This document shows positions 1-9,130 of a stretch of DNA of 64,000 nt, piece by piece. Made by a program: the position numbers and the translations under genes. The stretch comes from Campylobacteraceae bacterium (GTDB lineage: Bacteria > Campylobacterota > Campylobacteria > Campylobacterales > Campylobacteraceae), in contig JAIRXG010000002.1 in NCBI GenBank assembly GCA_031268335.1, positions 1 to 64,000 of the forward strand, in the 5' to 3' direction. A model generated the notes under the pieces. That model saw only the letters and a program-made list of their open reading frames with translations. It had not been told where the DNA came from and ran no database searches. Positions within the stretch are counted from its first letter, which is position 1, and each line of letters opens with the position of its first letter.

Positions 1-120
1 CTTGTAAAATCTTATAAGATAACATCTCTATCACTCTCGATATCGCATGACGGAGGCTTTGCAATAGCTATAGCCGTTATTGAGGGTAGATTATCTCAAA
101 AACAAAAATTAAGCCACTAA
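1..120 (+). CDS. acpS: Holo-[acyl-carrier-protein] synthase, C-terminal end (partial)
   Basis: Reading frame 1 is open from the window edge to a TAA at 118-120, giving 39 residues. The segment SLSISHDGGFAIAIAVIEG matches the C-terminal strand pattern of AcpS (S-[LI]-SH-x-x-x-x-A-x-A). AcpS transfers 4'-phosphopantetheine from CoA to apo-acyl-carrier protein in the cytosol. In Campylobacter jejuni acpS sits directly beside the capsule locus, and here it also abuts capsule-type genes, which supports the call. The N-terminal part lies outside the window. The identification rests on a short tail plus synteny. Confidence 0.65.
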   Translation, partial: LVKSYKITSLSLSISHDGGFAIAIAVIEGRLSQKQKLSH

Positions 121-214
121 TTTACCACTTTATATACTTTTGAATAGTTAGTTCTTTTGGATTTTCATAAAATATTTTTTTTAGCCTATATGTTAATCAA
201 AAAATCAACATTCT

Positions 215-2524
215 TTATGAAGTGGAGATATTTCCAAAATTTTTAACAAGATACTCTAATGTGGTTTTAGGAACTATCTTTGCTATTTCATCAAAATTTT
301 TCTCTTTCAAAAGATTTCTGACCTTTGAAGCGCTTATAGGTTCATTATTGAATTCAACTCTTTCTATTATTTCAAAATCTATATCGTATTTTGGAAGTAT
401 CATTTTCATAGTATTGTTATATTGCCTTGTAACATTATCGAAAGGCTCTTCGCCTGCAAAACGTACGGTTATATCTAAAACAGGAGCTATCTCTCTTACA
501 AAAATATTCACATCATTTGACACATCTATTGTCTCCTCTTGAAGTTTTTCTTTATTGGAATATGCTTCAAATGTAAGTGAGGATATGATAAATCTTCCGC
601 TTGGTATCACGGTGATATTTTCAAATTTTTTAGTACCCTTTTGAACCAATTCAAATCTATCTTTAAATGAAAAAAATGATTTGTCTTCTTCAACTACAAA
701 AATATATAGATGATCAACTTTTTTACAAGATGCTTCTACGAGATATTCATGTCCTAATGTAAAAGGATTGCAATTCATTACAATAGAGCCTATCTTACCT
801 TTGGTTTTTGACTTGTGGTTTAAAAGCAGATTTTTGTATTTTACAAGATTTTCGTTTTCTTCTCTTGGGATAATAGCTTGCCTCATTATTATTGCTTCAC
901 TCTTTTTACCCCCCCCCATTGTAAAAAAACTATTGCTTTGTGATTTTTCTGCTTTTACTAATCTATCTGAGCTTTTTTCATCAAATAGGTGATTTTCTTG
1001 CATTGTTTCAAACAAAAGTTCAGCAATTTTTTGATTGCCGATTTCATTTAAATGTTTATTTTCATAAAATACTTCTCCCATATCGTGTGGATGTTCAAAA
1101 GCTTGCTGTGTTTGACAAACTATAAAATGACTTTTGATGTATTTTAATATCTCTTTAGAATGTGATACACAAACTACTATGTCGCCTTTTTTAAAGTTCA
1201 TGGTTTTCATTAAAGCAATTTGTTGATCAAAGTCTTCGCCTCCATGATTTGCGCAATTTATAACACAGTATGATATATCCTCTTCAAAATGAGCATTGAT
1301 GATTCTTTGCAAACTACTTGATATTGTTTTTTCGTCAGATACTCCGAGTCCAAAAATGACACTATTGCCAAATATATATACAGTATTTTTAAAATTGTTT
1401 GGTTGATCAGTTGTAAGTCTAAAATTGTTTACAATATTACGATTTAAGCCCAAAACATCTTTTGCATAAAAAATACCATTGCGTTCTATTCTTAAAAATG
1501 TTGATGTTACGCTCTTGTTATATTCTTCCGAATAATTAAATCTGCTTAAAGCAGGTGGCAATAACTGGTTTTTCTTCCAAAAACCATCAATAGTTTTTAA
1601 TTCATCTTTAGATTTATTTTTTACCTCTGTCAATTTCGGTAATAAACAAAATACTATTTTTAATTCATTGTAAATATTTTGAATTGTTACCAGCGGCTCA
1701 ACAAAAAGCTTTGATGTAAGTACTTCGGATATAATATCTATTAAATATATTACTTTTGAATTAGTCTTTTTTTTAATTTTATTAAATATTTTACTATCTT
1801 TATTTACGGTGCAAATTAATATTGTATCGTTTTTGTCCAAAAATGATATGCGATCATCAAGCTTTGTGTATTTAATATTAATTCGCTTTGGTACAGAAAT
1901 GACACCAGCAGAAAATGATGCATAAGACAAAAGATATTTTATATTCAGGTCTTGCATAAATCTTGAGTTTAACAATATAAACTTAGACAATTCGAAGTCT
2001 TCCTTAATGCCAAATATACTTATGCTATTGATATCTCGTTCTTTAAAGTAATTTAATATATTGTAGTTAAATGACGATATTGTATAAAGCTTTTCCATAA
2101 TTTTTTGAATGTTCTTTTTATTTTCGTTAATTTTATCAATTACTTCCAATATTGATGACAAAGCCCAAGTATAATATTTACTTCCGCTTTTTAAACATCT
2201 AATTGCGGTCACATCATCATAATTGATATATGTACTTAAAAATGCATAATCATTCTCTAATGAATTCATCTTTTTAACAAATACTCTTATTCTCAATTGT
2301 CCAAAATTTATTAGTTGAAAACGTACATTCTTTATGTTGGTGTAGCTAATCTCTGCAATTTTAAAAGATATATTATATAATCTGTATGAAAACTGTAATT
2401 TTATATTGCTTTGCACGCTTAATTTTATATATAATATACTATTCTCAATAAAAGCTTTATAAGAAATACCGAATATGTCTTCACCAAATTCTTTGGCTTT
2501 TTTATCAATAACGAAAGCCGGCAT
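215..2524 (-). CDS. SGNH-hydrolase / CitC-like nucleotidyltransferase fusion, capsule locus
   Basis: A 769-residue protein with three parts. Residues 1-370 are of unknown family, with a possible Rossmann-like stretch near 165-260. Residues about 380-510 look like an SGNH/GDSL hydrolase: GNSVIFG with Ser388, the Asn-containing block NCANHGG near 423-429, and KHLNEIGN with His491. Residues about 575-765 look like the nucleotidyltransferase domain of citrate-lyase ligase (CitC) type: NPFTLGHEYL with the HxGH-like turn near 586-595, and a late ISASKVR motif. A likely role is modification of a surface polysaccharide by making or moving an activated group; the substrate is unknown. The stop lies 94 bp from the convergent acpS, and the gene starts 5 bp after the KpsC-like gene, so both are in one leftward operon. 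A run of nine G on the coding strand (Gly537-539) sits in the linker between the last two domains. Confidence 0.6.
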   Translation of the reverse strand: MPAFVIDKKAKEFGEDIFGISYKAFIENSILYIKLSVQSNIKLQFSYRLYNISFKIAEISYTNIKNVRFQLINFGQLRIRVFVKKMNSLENDYAFLSTYINYDDVTAIRCLKSGSKYYTWALSSILEVIDKINENKKNIQKIMEKLYTISSFNYNILNYFKERDINSISIFGIKEDFELSKFILLNSRFMQDLNIKYLLSYASFSAGVISVPKRINIKYTKLDDRISFLDKNDTILICTVNKDSKIFNKIKKKTNSKVIYLIDIISEVLTSKLFVEPLVTIQNIYNELKIVFCLLPKLTEVKNKSKDELKTIDGFWKKNQLLPPALSRFNYSEEYNKSVTSTFLRIERNGIFYAKDVLGLNRNIVNNFRLTTDQPNNFKNTVYIFGNSVIFGLGVSDEKTISSSLQRIINAHFEEDISYCVINCANHGGEDFDQQIALMKTMNFKKGDIVVCVSHSKEILKYIKSHFIVCQTQQAFEHPHDMGEVFYENKHLNEIGNQKIAELLFETMQENHLFDEKSSDRLVKAEKSQSNSFFTMGGGKKSEAIIMRQAIIPREENENLVKYKNLLLNHKSKTKGKIGSIVMNCNPFTLGHEYLVEASCKKVDHLYIFVVEEDKSFFSFKDRFELVQKGTKKFENITVIPSGRFIISSLTFEAYSNKEKLQEETIDVSNDVNIFVREIAPVLDITVRFAGEEPFDNVTRQYNNTMKMILPKYDIDFEIIERVEFNNEPISASKVRNLLKEKNFDEIAKIVPKTTLEYLVKNFGNISTS
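909..917. repeat. Homopolymeric C9 tract (G9 on coding strand) inside the SGNH/CitC fusion gene
   Basis: Nine consecutive C on the + strand encode three glycines of the leftward gene and are in frame as sequenced. Gain or loss of one base would end translation shortly after the SGNH part and remove the nucleotidyltransferase part. G/C tracts of this length are known slipped-strand contingency loci in Campylobacter and Helicobacter. Variation here is inferred, not observed. Confidence 0.6.
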
Positions 2525-2529
2525 GAATA

Positions 2530-4937
2530 CTATTCCTTGTTTTTAATAAACCAATTTCTGTGTTCCACAATATAGTCTGTGATTTCATCAACAGTGACTA
2601 TGCGGTTTTTATCAGGATTCCAATATCTGCTCAAAACAACATAAGCAAAATAAAAAATCTCTTCAATGCTTCTTTTTCTAAGACGCCTATCCAAAACTAT
2701 TTTATCTTCGGTAACACCCCATCCGGCATAAAACGGCACTCCATAACAATGAACTTTTTTGCCAGCCATCAACGCTTCAAATCCCATGCCGGAAGAACAT
2801 ACAAAAACATCGTCTACCAAATCAAAAAGAGCATATGGATTGATATCATAGTTATACAAGAAAATATTGTCGGCATATTTTAATGAAGATAGCAAATCTT
2901 TATTAAAATAACTTTGTTTGCCTCCGGTTATAGCATCAGGGTGCTGCTTCATTATAATGTCGTAATCACTATAATGAGATAATGCGTCTTGCAGCATATT
3001 AACAAACGACGAGCTGTCACCCAATCCGTATTTTACCGATGCATCGCTATATCGTTGATCTACTAAAAGAACTTTTCTTTTATTCGGGTTTCCCATACTT
3101 AATTTATAATAAGGAGCATGATTGTATTTCGAAACTCTATGTGTTACTATTTTGGATATACATTTCTTGCAATAATTAATAGTTTTTTTACTAAGCTTGA
3201 TATCGCTATTGAGCAAATTTTCTAATCGTGATGCTTTGGTTGCATCATAATATGCGGTATGACTATCAAATATAACAGACAAAGCCGGTTCGCCGGAAAG
3301 TCCGATATTAATAGATCTTATAAAGCCATCTTCAAGAATAATTGTTGGTTTATTAAGAGCTTTTGCATATGATTTTTGCACTATTTTTTTAGTTCTTGGA
3401 GTGATACCCCATTGATAAAAAATATCAACGCTTGCTATATTTTTAGTTTCCAAATCATTTTCAGCCAGTAATGTTCTGGCTTGTAATAAATTTTTCAAAT
3501 ATAGTTGCGATGTTTTTAAAACTTTTTCTGTAGTTGGAATACAAGCTACATCAACTATTTTATCATTAAAAAATGTCTCGCAACCATAATTATATTTAGT
3601 GATTTTTCTCTTACCGATTACCATATCGCAAAGATTATTTTTTATGCGCTCCCCTGCCAATCCGTCAAATACTCCTATACCAAAAGCATAAGCAAGTTTA
3701 TTAAATTCCATAGAATTTATACTCCATTGTCCAGATATAGCTCTATCTAAAAGCGTAAATAATTGCTCTTTAGTTTTTGCCACAGGAATAACCGACTCGT
3801 CCCAAATAGATGAAAATTCCAAATAACGAACCGATATAGCCTTTTTAGAAAGCAATATACTCTCAAAAAGCATTGTACTGTTTAAAGAAATAATTATGTC
3901 GGAATGATATATGGACTCTTCTGGACTTGTTAAATAACAACTTGCTTCATCAATTGTAACGAAATCAATCTCTTTGATTGCTCCTGCTGTTGCTTTATTT
4001 AATATATTTTTATCATTTGGTGGAAGACGAAAAATCATTTGACAATTATTAAGCTTGCAATACTTAATAATATCTCTGGTGCTTTGACGTTGTGCATCCA
4101 GCGCTAATTTATAATCAAGCTGACTATCGAGATATTGAGATGCAAACAATATTGTAGTTTTATTGCTTTCAAGTCCGTAAAGGCGGCAAAATTGTTCTTT
4201 GGTAATTTTTGGCTGATAATTTTTATATTGATCCAATTTCGGAGAGCCAACAGCCTCAAAACGTTCTTCAGGATAACCTCTTCCAATAAAAATTTTTTGC
4301 TGTATCTCACCCCAGCCCCAAATATTATCCGTTGTAGGAATGGATGCTTGGGCTCCTTTTATATCATAATAGTATTTGTCGGGATCAAAAAAAACGGACT
4401 CGTGAGGAATTAAAATAGTCGGTATGTCTAATTCTTTACAAACGTCAACAATAATTCTAATAGCTGCTGCCCAATCGAAAGTAAAAATAAACCCCTTTAT
4501 ATCAGCGCGTATTTGAACCAATTTACTTCTAATCATTTTTTTATAAAGAATTGGGTTTATGCGTGCAAACCTCAAAACATCTGTTCTTATATTGGCATTA
4601 TATATATTGTTGATGAAATCAAAAGGTTCTATGCGGTATTGGGCATCGTTTCTGATTTTTGATATTAAAATATCACTATGGCTATATATCCACGGTACAT
4701 ATAAAAATGTATAATTATTTTTAAAAATTTCTTTTAGGGTATTACTGATATATGGATTAAACCATGACGGGATACTTTCATCAAACTTTTTTTCAGAATT
4801 CGGGGGGGGGGGGGGGTAACTTTATTTTTTTCAGGTAATTGTGCAGAAATGACTTCAAGTATTTTTATACCATGCTTTTTATATGCATCTTTAAAAAAGA
4901 GGATAGGATGATTTAATAATTTTGTTATTTTGCTCAC
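2530..4937 (-). CDS. KpsC-like capsule polysaccharide glycosyltransferase, phase-variable, out of frame as sequenced
   Basis: The long open part (2530-4575, longer if read back to the G tract) resembles KpsC/KpsS capsule export proteins that add the beta-Kdo linker to the lipid anchor on the cytoplasmic side. Hallmarks are the block starting PTIILEDGFIRS, YYDATKASRLE, and the C-terminal LLVDQRYSDAS and KQHPDA. A start region from ATG 4937 (MSKITKLLNHPILFFKDAYK) runs into 15 consecutive C on the coding strand. After the tract it continues in the wrong frame and stops at about 4734. Adding one C (or losing two) joins it to the KpsC frame through PNSEKKFDES and gives a protein of about 802 residues. 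No good start exists between the tract and 4575; the TTG at 4575 is only an internal Leu codon. The gene is therefore OFF in this sequence, or the tract length is misread. It is the first gene of the leftward capsule operon. Confidence 0.7.
4802..4816. repeat. Homopolymeric G15 tract in the 5' part of the KpsC-like gene
   Basis: Fifteen G in a row (C15 on the coding strand) about 40 codons after the ATG at 4937. The upstream ATG frame and the downstream KpsC frame differ by two (start offset 362 bases), so tract lengths 13 or 16 restore one frame while 15 does not. Such tracts change length by slipped-strand mispairing and are also prone to sequencing error, so the true state may be mixed. 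Confidence 0.85.
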
Positions 4938-5982
4938 TATTGTTTCCTAAGAAATTTTGTCTTTTTAATTTTTCTTGCAAAAGTTCTCAAAAATTCCATA
5001 TAGACTATCCATTATATATAAAATGATTCAATCTTTATAAAATATTCATAGAATTGTTATTCTACTCCGATTACTTTAAACTTTAATAAAAAACTTATAT
5101 TTTTTTAAAAAGCCTATGCATTCATTTATTTTATAAAAATATTAATATTTTTATAATTTTCTGCTTTCAAGAAAACTTTTGACAGGATATATGTTCAATT
5201 TTATATCTGAAACTTTAATGAAAAGAAAAGCGATACATGACTTGCCTTTTAAACAATTTTTTTGAAAGGTGTTTTAAGAGGATAAATTTTCCAAGTAAAA
5301 TGCAAGTTTTAAGCTCCGAACTCACATTTAAAATTGTGTTTTATAAATTTCGAATTTGACGAATGGCATTTGGAATAAATGCAGGCGAAACTTGAGATAA
5401 AAATAGGTTTTTTCAAGCAATACAAAAGGTTCAGATATGGAATTTGACTGTGAAAACAAAATAGTTTTTGAATTAAATAAGTGCTATGCAGATTATCTTG
5501 TGCGAACAATAAAATTAAGATAGTAGACTATCAAATAGTTAAGATTGAACCAATTGTTACAGTTATAATGGATAGAAAGCCGAGTATGATTGTGATATTC
5601 TCATTATTCGAAAATTTTATTTAGTATCGGCAGGTTTTAAAAAAATTTTGAGGTTAGGATTGGAATCATAGGTGTGAATTTCACACAGTGTAAAGTAAGA
5701 TACAAATATCATAAAAAATATACGATCGAGACTCACAAGCAGCAAAACGGCAGAAAACTTGTTTTTGACAAACCCTATGAATATTGCCAGCGAAACTTAT
5801 ATGCTAAATAAAGATAATGACAGCATCGTATTATCCATTTTTTATATATGTAATGACGGCAGAAAATTTATTTTGAATATACTTGAGGATTATTTTTAAC
5901 TTGAAGTTTTGCAAAAAAATTAGTTTTGGCATAAGGGCAAGCTACAAAGAAGGCAAGTTAACATATAAATTTTTATGAAAAA
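4938..5982. other. About 1 kb without an intact gene; possible decayed coding remnants
   Basis: No full gene is visible between the capsule locus and the ferrosome-like operon. Around 5640-5890 on the + strand, short stretches read like coding sequence in two different frames. One ends in RKLVFDKPYEYCQ and the next contains NIASETYMLNKDND then NDGRKFILNILEDYF. They are separated by frameshifts and stops, so this may be a broken gene of unknown family. An open stretch at 5309-5509 on the minus strand has no recognisable family and an odd composition, and is left out. Promoters for the capsule operon probably lie just upstream of 4937. Confidence 0.35.
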
Positions 5983-6219
5983 CTAATTTTTTTGTAGGTT
6001 TGTTCTGCTTTTTTGTTTTTTATTGCCAGATTGATATAATTTGTGATGCCAATACGAAAAACCTATAAGCGCAACTCCTGCCGCTACATGTACCTTTTTT
6101 GCCGTTTTATTTTTGAGCATAAATGCGCTTGCGGTTAAGATTCCTAGAGAGAGTGTCATGCCGACTTTTGCTATCTCTTTTTTCGTTTTTAAAGTGTCTT
6201 TCATTTGCGTTTTTGTCAT
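5983..6219 (-). CDS. Small two-helix membrane protein, last gene of the ferrosome-like operon
   Basis: A 78-residue protein with two predicted membrane segments, about residues 19-37 and 44-58, and basic ends (KNKTAKK, GNKKQKSR). It starts 2 bp downstream of the P-type ATPase stop, so it is co-transcribed with it. I do not recognise a family. Small hydrophobic proteins of this kind accompany the P1B ATPase in ferrosome clusters of other bacteria, where they are thought to belong to the organelle membrane. That role is inferred here only from position and size. Confidence 0.6.
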   Translation of the reverse strand: MTKTQMKDTLKTKKEIAKVGMTLSLGILTASAFMLKNKTAKKVHVAAGVALIGFSYWHHKLYQSGNKKQKSRTNLQKN

Positions 6220-6221
6220 TT

Positions 6222-8357
6222 TTACTCCATTTTGAGTTTTTTCATTGAGTTGAAAAGAAGTGAGATTGTTGTACTGTTATGCAACACGGCTGTAGTTATC
6301 GGCGTAAAAATCCCGGTACTTGCACCTAGCAAAATCGCGCTGTTTACCCCTACGGTAGCGTTAAAATTTTTGTGAATTCTATCAATGGCTCTGTTTGCTA
6401 ACGCTTTTATTTGCGCCAAAGCTTCAATATCATCTTTCATAAGGCTTATATCTGCCGTCGCCTTAGTTATATCGGCGCCTTTAAACATACTAATTCCCAC
6501 ATCAGCGCTCATAAGAGCGGGCGCGTCGTTTATGCCGTCTCCCACAAACACTACTTTTGAGCCTCTGCTTTTAAGTTCATTTATGATTTTGGCTTTTGAT
6601 TGAGGAAGCATATTTGCGTGTACTTCGTCAATTCCCAACTCTTCCCCTATAGCTTTTGCGCGCGAGTCAATGTCGCCCGTTAGCATAACTATCTTTTTTA
6701 TCCCTAAAGTTCTCAATCTTCCGATGATGCTTTTTGCATTTTCTCTTATTTTGTCAAACATCTCTATCATACCCAAAAGTTTACCGTCATATCCTACATA
6801 AAGTATTGTTTTTCCTTCTTTTAGACTTTTGTCAATTTTATTTTCGTGTTCTTTGAAGCTTATTCTCTCGTCATCTTCCAAAAAGTGTCTGCTTCCTATC
6901 GTAACGTCTTTATCGGAAACTACGGTTTTAACCCCGTGTGCCACTATGAACTCAACCTCTTCGTGATGCATGTGGATAAAACCAAGCTTTTTGGCAGCTT
7001 TTACTACCGCTTCTGCTACGGGATGAAAATAATGTTCTTCAGTACTTGCCGTTAGATTTAGAATATCCTCTTTACTCCAATTTTCATCAAACGAAGTAAC
7101 GGAAATGACCTCAAGTTCACCGTATGTTAAAGTTCCTGTTTTGTCAAAAATAAAAGTATCTGCATTCATGAGAGCCTCAAGAACTTTTGCGCCTTTTACT
7201 AAAATACCGTTTTTGCCGGCTTGCGCTATAGCTGATTTGAATGCTACGGGAGTCGCAAGCCTAAGAGCACAAGAGTAATCTGCTTGGAGTACGGAGGCTA
7301 CATTTTGCATATTTTGTGTAACAAGATATGATAATGCTGATAATCCCAATGTGACGGGAACTAACTTGTCGGCTAATTTAGAAGCTTTTAATCCTATGGC
7401 TGATTTTTCTTCAAGAGAGCTTAAAATATAATGTTTAATCCTAGCCGTTGCCGTATTGTCGCCCACTTGCTCAGCCCATATTTTTATTTGTCCCTCTTTT
7501 ACGATGACGCCAGACATTATCCTATCTCCGCGCTCTTTTTTAATGGGTTCGCTTTCCCCAGTCATAGAAGCTTGATTTATCATAGCTATGCCCGCTACTA
7601 CATGTCCGTCTATGGCTACCGTTTCGCCATCGCCCACTACAACTATATTTCCAACTTTAACAGAGTGTGAGGGTATCTGTTTCAAAACTTTTTTACCCTC
7701 AATCGTCTCCTCAACCCAAACTTTATCTACATTTGGTTTTCCAAGCTCTCTAATTAACTCATCGCTTTTTTGAGTAGTAGTTTCTTCTATGTATTCTCCA
7801 AGTTCTAAGAGCGCGTTAGTGCTGTTAGCGGCAGTATAATCCTTTCTTGCGAGCGATACTCCGACAGCCATAGCTTCTAACACTTTTGACGTTAGTCCAT
7901 TTTTTATTAAATCGTCAATTCCTTTAGCTAAAAGCGGAATAGAGCCAAAAGCAGAGATGGCAAACTTTATGTTGTCATTTGTACTCATAGGCGTCAAGGC
8001 TAAAGCTGTAAAGGAGCGTAAGAGTCCTGACATATCGGGTTCATTGGTATTTAACTTATTTTTTATGGTTTTGCTTGAATTCTCAAAAGACTTAAAATCT
8101 ATCTTTAAAAGCTCTTTTTCTAAACTTTCCACATTCCACAAACCATCTGAGTAGAGTGTAAAAGTGCGCGCTTTATTGTTTACTTTTGCTCTTTTTACGC
8201 CGTTTAAACTCTCAAGCCGTATAGTGAGCGCGTACATGTCGCACTTATTACTTATGTCAAAAGAACCATAGCGCCTTCTAAAAGGACTTTGGTGTTTCAA
8301 AAAGAAACGGTTCAAGTTATTAGCTTTCAGTTTGCGCTTCAGCTCTGGCATCCTCAA
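6222..8357 (-). CDS. P1B-type metal ATPase, FezB-like (atypical Y-S-C metal site)
   Basis: A 711-residue heavy-metal P-type ATPase. The phosphorylation motif DKTGT is at 405-409, TGES at 266-269, the HP motif (HYFHPVAEA) near 445 and GDGIND at 606-611. In the membrane helix where copper and zinc pumps have CPC, this protein reads YSCALRLATP (361-370): the proline is replaced. This fits the P1B-6 group to which the ferrosome ATPase FezB belongs. The N-terminus (about 15-60) has an arginine-rich stretch (SPFRRRYGS) before a degenerate HMA-like fold, and an R-rich N-terminal motif is also described for FezB. A histidine cluster HMHH lies at 462-465. The likely cargo is iron, by family and neighbours. 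With the start at 8357 the gene overlaps the upstream gene by 38 bp; later starts such as TTG 8315 are possible. It lies in a Fur-box-preceded operon. Confidence 0.8.
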   Translation of the reverse strand: MRMPELKRKLKANNLNRFFLKHQSPFRRRYGSFDISNKCDMYALTIRLESLNGVKRAKVNNKARTFTLYSDGLWNVESLEKELLKIDFKSFENSSKTIKNKLNTNEPDMSGLLRSFTALALTPMSTNDNIKFAISAFGSIPLLAKGIDDLIKNGLTSKVLEAMAVGVSLARKDYTAANSTNALLELGEYIEETTTQKSDELIRELGKPNVDKVWVEETIEGKKVLKQIPSHSVKVGNIVVVGDGETVAIDGHVVAGIAMINQASMTGESEPIKKERGDRIMSGVIVKEGQIKIWAEQVGDNTATARIKHYILSSLEEKSAIGLKASKLADKLVPVTLGLSALSYLVTQNMQNVASVLQADYSCALRLATPVAFKSAIAQAGKNGILVKGAKVLEALMNADTFIFDKTGTLTYGELEVISVTSFDENWSKEDILNLTASTEEHYFHPVAEAVVKAAKKLGFIHMHHEEVEFIVAHGVKTVVSDKDVTIGSRHFLEDDERISFKEHENKIDKSLKEGKTILYVGYDGKLLGMIEMFDKIRENAKSIIGRLRTLGIKKIVMLTGDIDSRAKAIGEELGIDEVHANMLPQSKAKIINELKSRGSKVVFVGDGINDAPALMSADVGISMFKGADITKATADISLMKDDIEALAQIKALANRAIDRIHKNFNATVGVNSAILLGASTGIFTPITTAVLHNSTTISLLFNSMKKLKME

Positions 8358-8586
8358 AACGCTCTTTCAGTTCCTCAAAACCTGCTTGTAAAAAATTTGT
8401 TCCCTTAGCTACTGTTTTTAAGAGTACTTTGCTTGCTTTTTCGTTAGTTAAAACATAAGTTACAGCAGCGCCTATCAATGCTCCAACTACAAAATCTCCG
8501 CCTGTAAAGCCAAAATTTGTATTCAAAAGACCGTTATTTTGTCGGTTTTTGATATATGGATTTTGTTTTTTATTTTTTTTACTCAT
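8320..8586 (-). CDS. Small glycine-rich one-helix membrane protein (YtxH/DUF5132-like)
   Basis: An 88-residue protein. It has a basic, Asn/Gln-rich N-terminus, then one membrane segment (about 30-46, GDFVVGALIGAAVTYVL), then a charged helical tail (FEELKERFEDARAEAQ). This layout resembles YtxH/DUF5132-type proteins, which often accompany P1B ATPases; the assignment is by pattern only. Its end overlaps the ATPase gene, and its start overlaps the stop of the preceding gene by 4 bp, so it is translationally coupled within the ferrosome-like operon. Confidence 0.6.
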   Translation of the reverse strand: MSKKNKKQNPYIKNRQNNGLLNTNFGFTGGDFVVGALIGAAVTYVLTNEKASKVLLKTVAKGTNFLQAGFEELKERFEDARAEAQTES

Positions 8587-8882
8587 TTGTTTTCCTTTAA
8601 TAATGGTAATTTTTCAATCAAACATAAAGAACCTATGCCAAGAGCAAGCGAAACCGCGGCATTTAGATATTTGCCTTGACCTATGTAGTTTGTTGCCGCA
8701 ATTGCGCTTGCCGTTGCCGTTCCGCCTTGAATGGCGATTTTTACACCTTTTTTAAAAGTCGCTTTTTTATCGCCCTTATTTGAATAAGTTATACTTGCGG
8801 CCAATACGGCTGCCGTTAACGAACCGCTTATAAAATGTCCCGTTACGGAACGAGGAATTCCCGTATTAAATGTTGGCAACAT
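8583..8882 (-). CDS. Small two-helix membrane protein, faintly MamC-like
   Basis: A 99-residue protein with two hydrophobic segments (about 15-32 and 53-90), separated by a basic loop (SNKGDKKATFKKGVK) and rich in Gly, Ala and Ser. The pattern of a hydrophobic helix, a short charged loop and an Ala/Gly-rich pair recalls the magnetosome membrane protein MamC, but I can see no decisive motif. It overlaps both neighbours by a few bases. It is probably a structural component of the membrane system served by the operon; this is inference. Confidence 0.55.
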   Translation of the reverse strand: MLPTFNTGIPRSVTGHFISGSLTAAVLAASITYSNKGDKKATFKKGVKIAIQGGTATASAIAATNYIGQGKYLNAAVSLALGIGSLCLIEKLPLLKENK

Positions 8883-9120
8883 CTAACGCCTCTTTAGCCG
8901 CTTTTGGTTTTTTTCTTTTCGGTTTACTTGTTTTTTTAACTGCAGTTTCTTTTTTTATATTTTTTTGAAACTTTTCAGCTTTTTGCAAACCATCTTTGGC
9001 AAAATCTTTTGCTTTTTGTATGCCAACCTTTACCTCTTTGGCAATTTTAGCTTTATTGTTGAAAGCTACAACAGCCAATCCGCCTATAGCGACTCCTGCT
9101 ATAAATATTGGTAGTGCCAT
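8866..9120 (-). CDS. Small membrane protein with long Lys/Ala-rich tail
   Basis: An 84-residue protein: an N-terminal membrane helix (about 3-20, LPIFIAGVAIGGLAVVAF) followed by an amphipathic, lysine-rich region with repeated K-A-K-D-F-A-K / K-A-E-K-F-Q-K patterns and a basic end (SKPKRKKPKAAK). It has a clear ribosome site (AAGGAG, 6 nt before the ATG). It could tether the cytoplasmic face of a membrane to an anionic partner such as polyphosphate or nucleic acid; that idea is speculative. It lies between a 26-residue peptide gene and the two-helix protein gene. Confidence 0.6.
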   Translation of the reverse strand: MALPIFIAGVAIGGLAVVAFNNKAKIAKEVKVGIQKAKDFAKDGLQKAEKFQKNIKKETAVKKTSKPKRKKPKAAKEALDVANI

Positions 9121-9130
9121 AATATTCTCC

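Noticed and set aside
5309-5509. Leftward open frame of 66 codons
   Set aside because: No ribosome site or recognisable family, and the opposite strand shows equally plausible decayed coding text.
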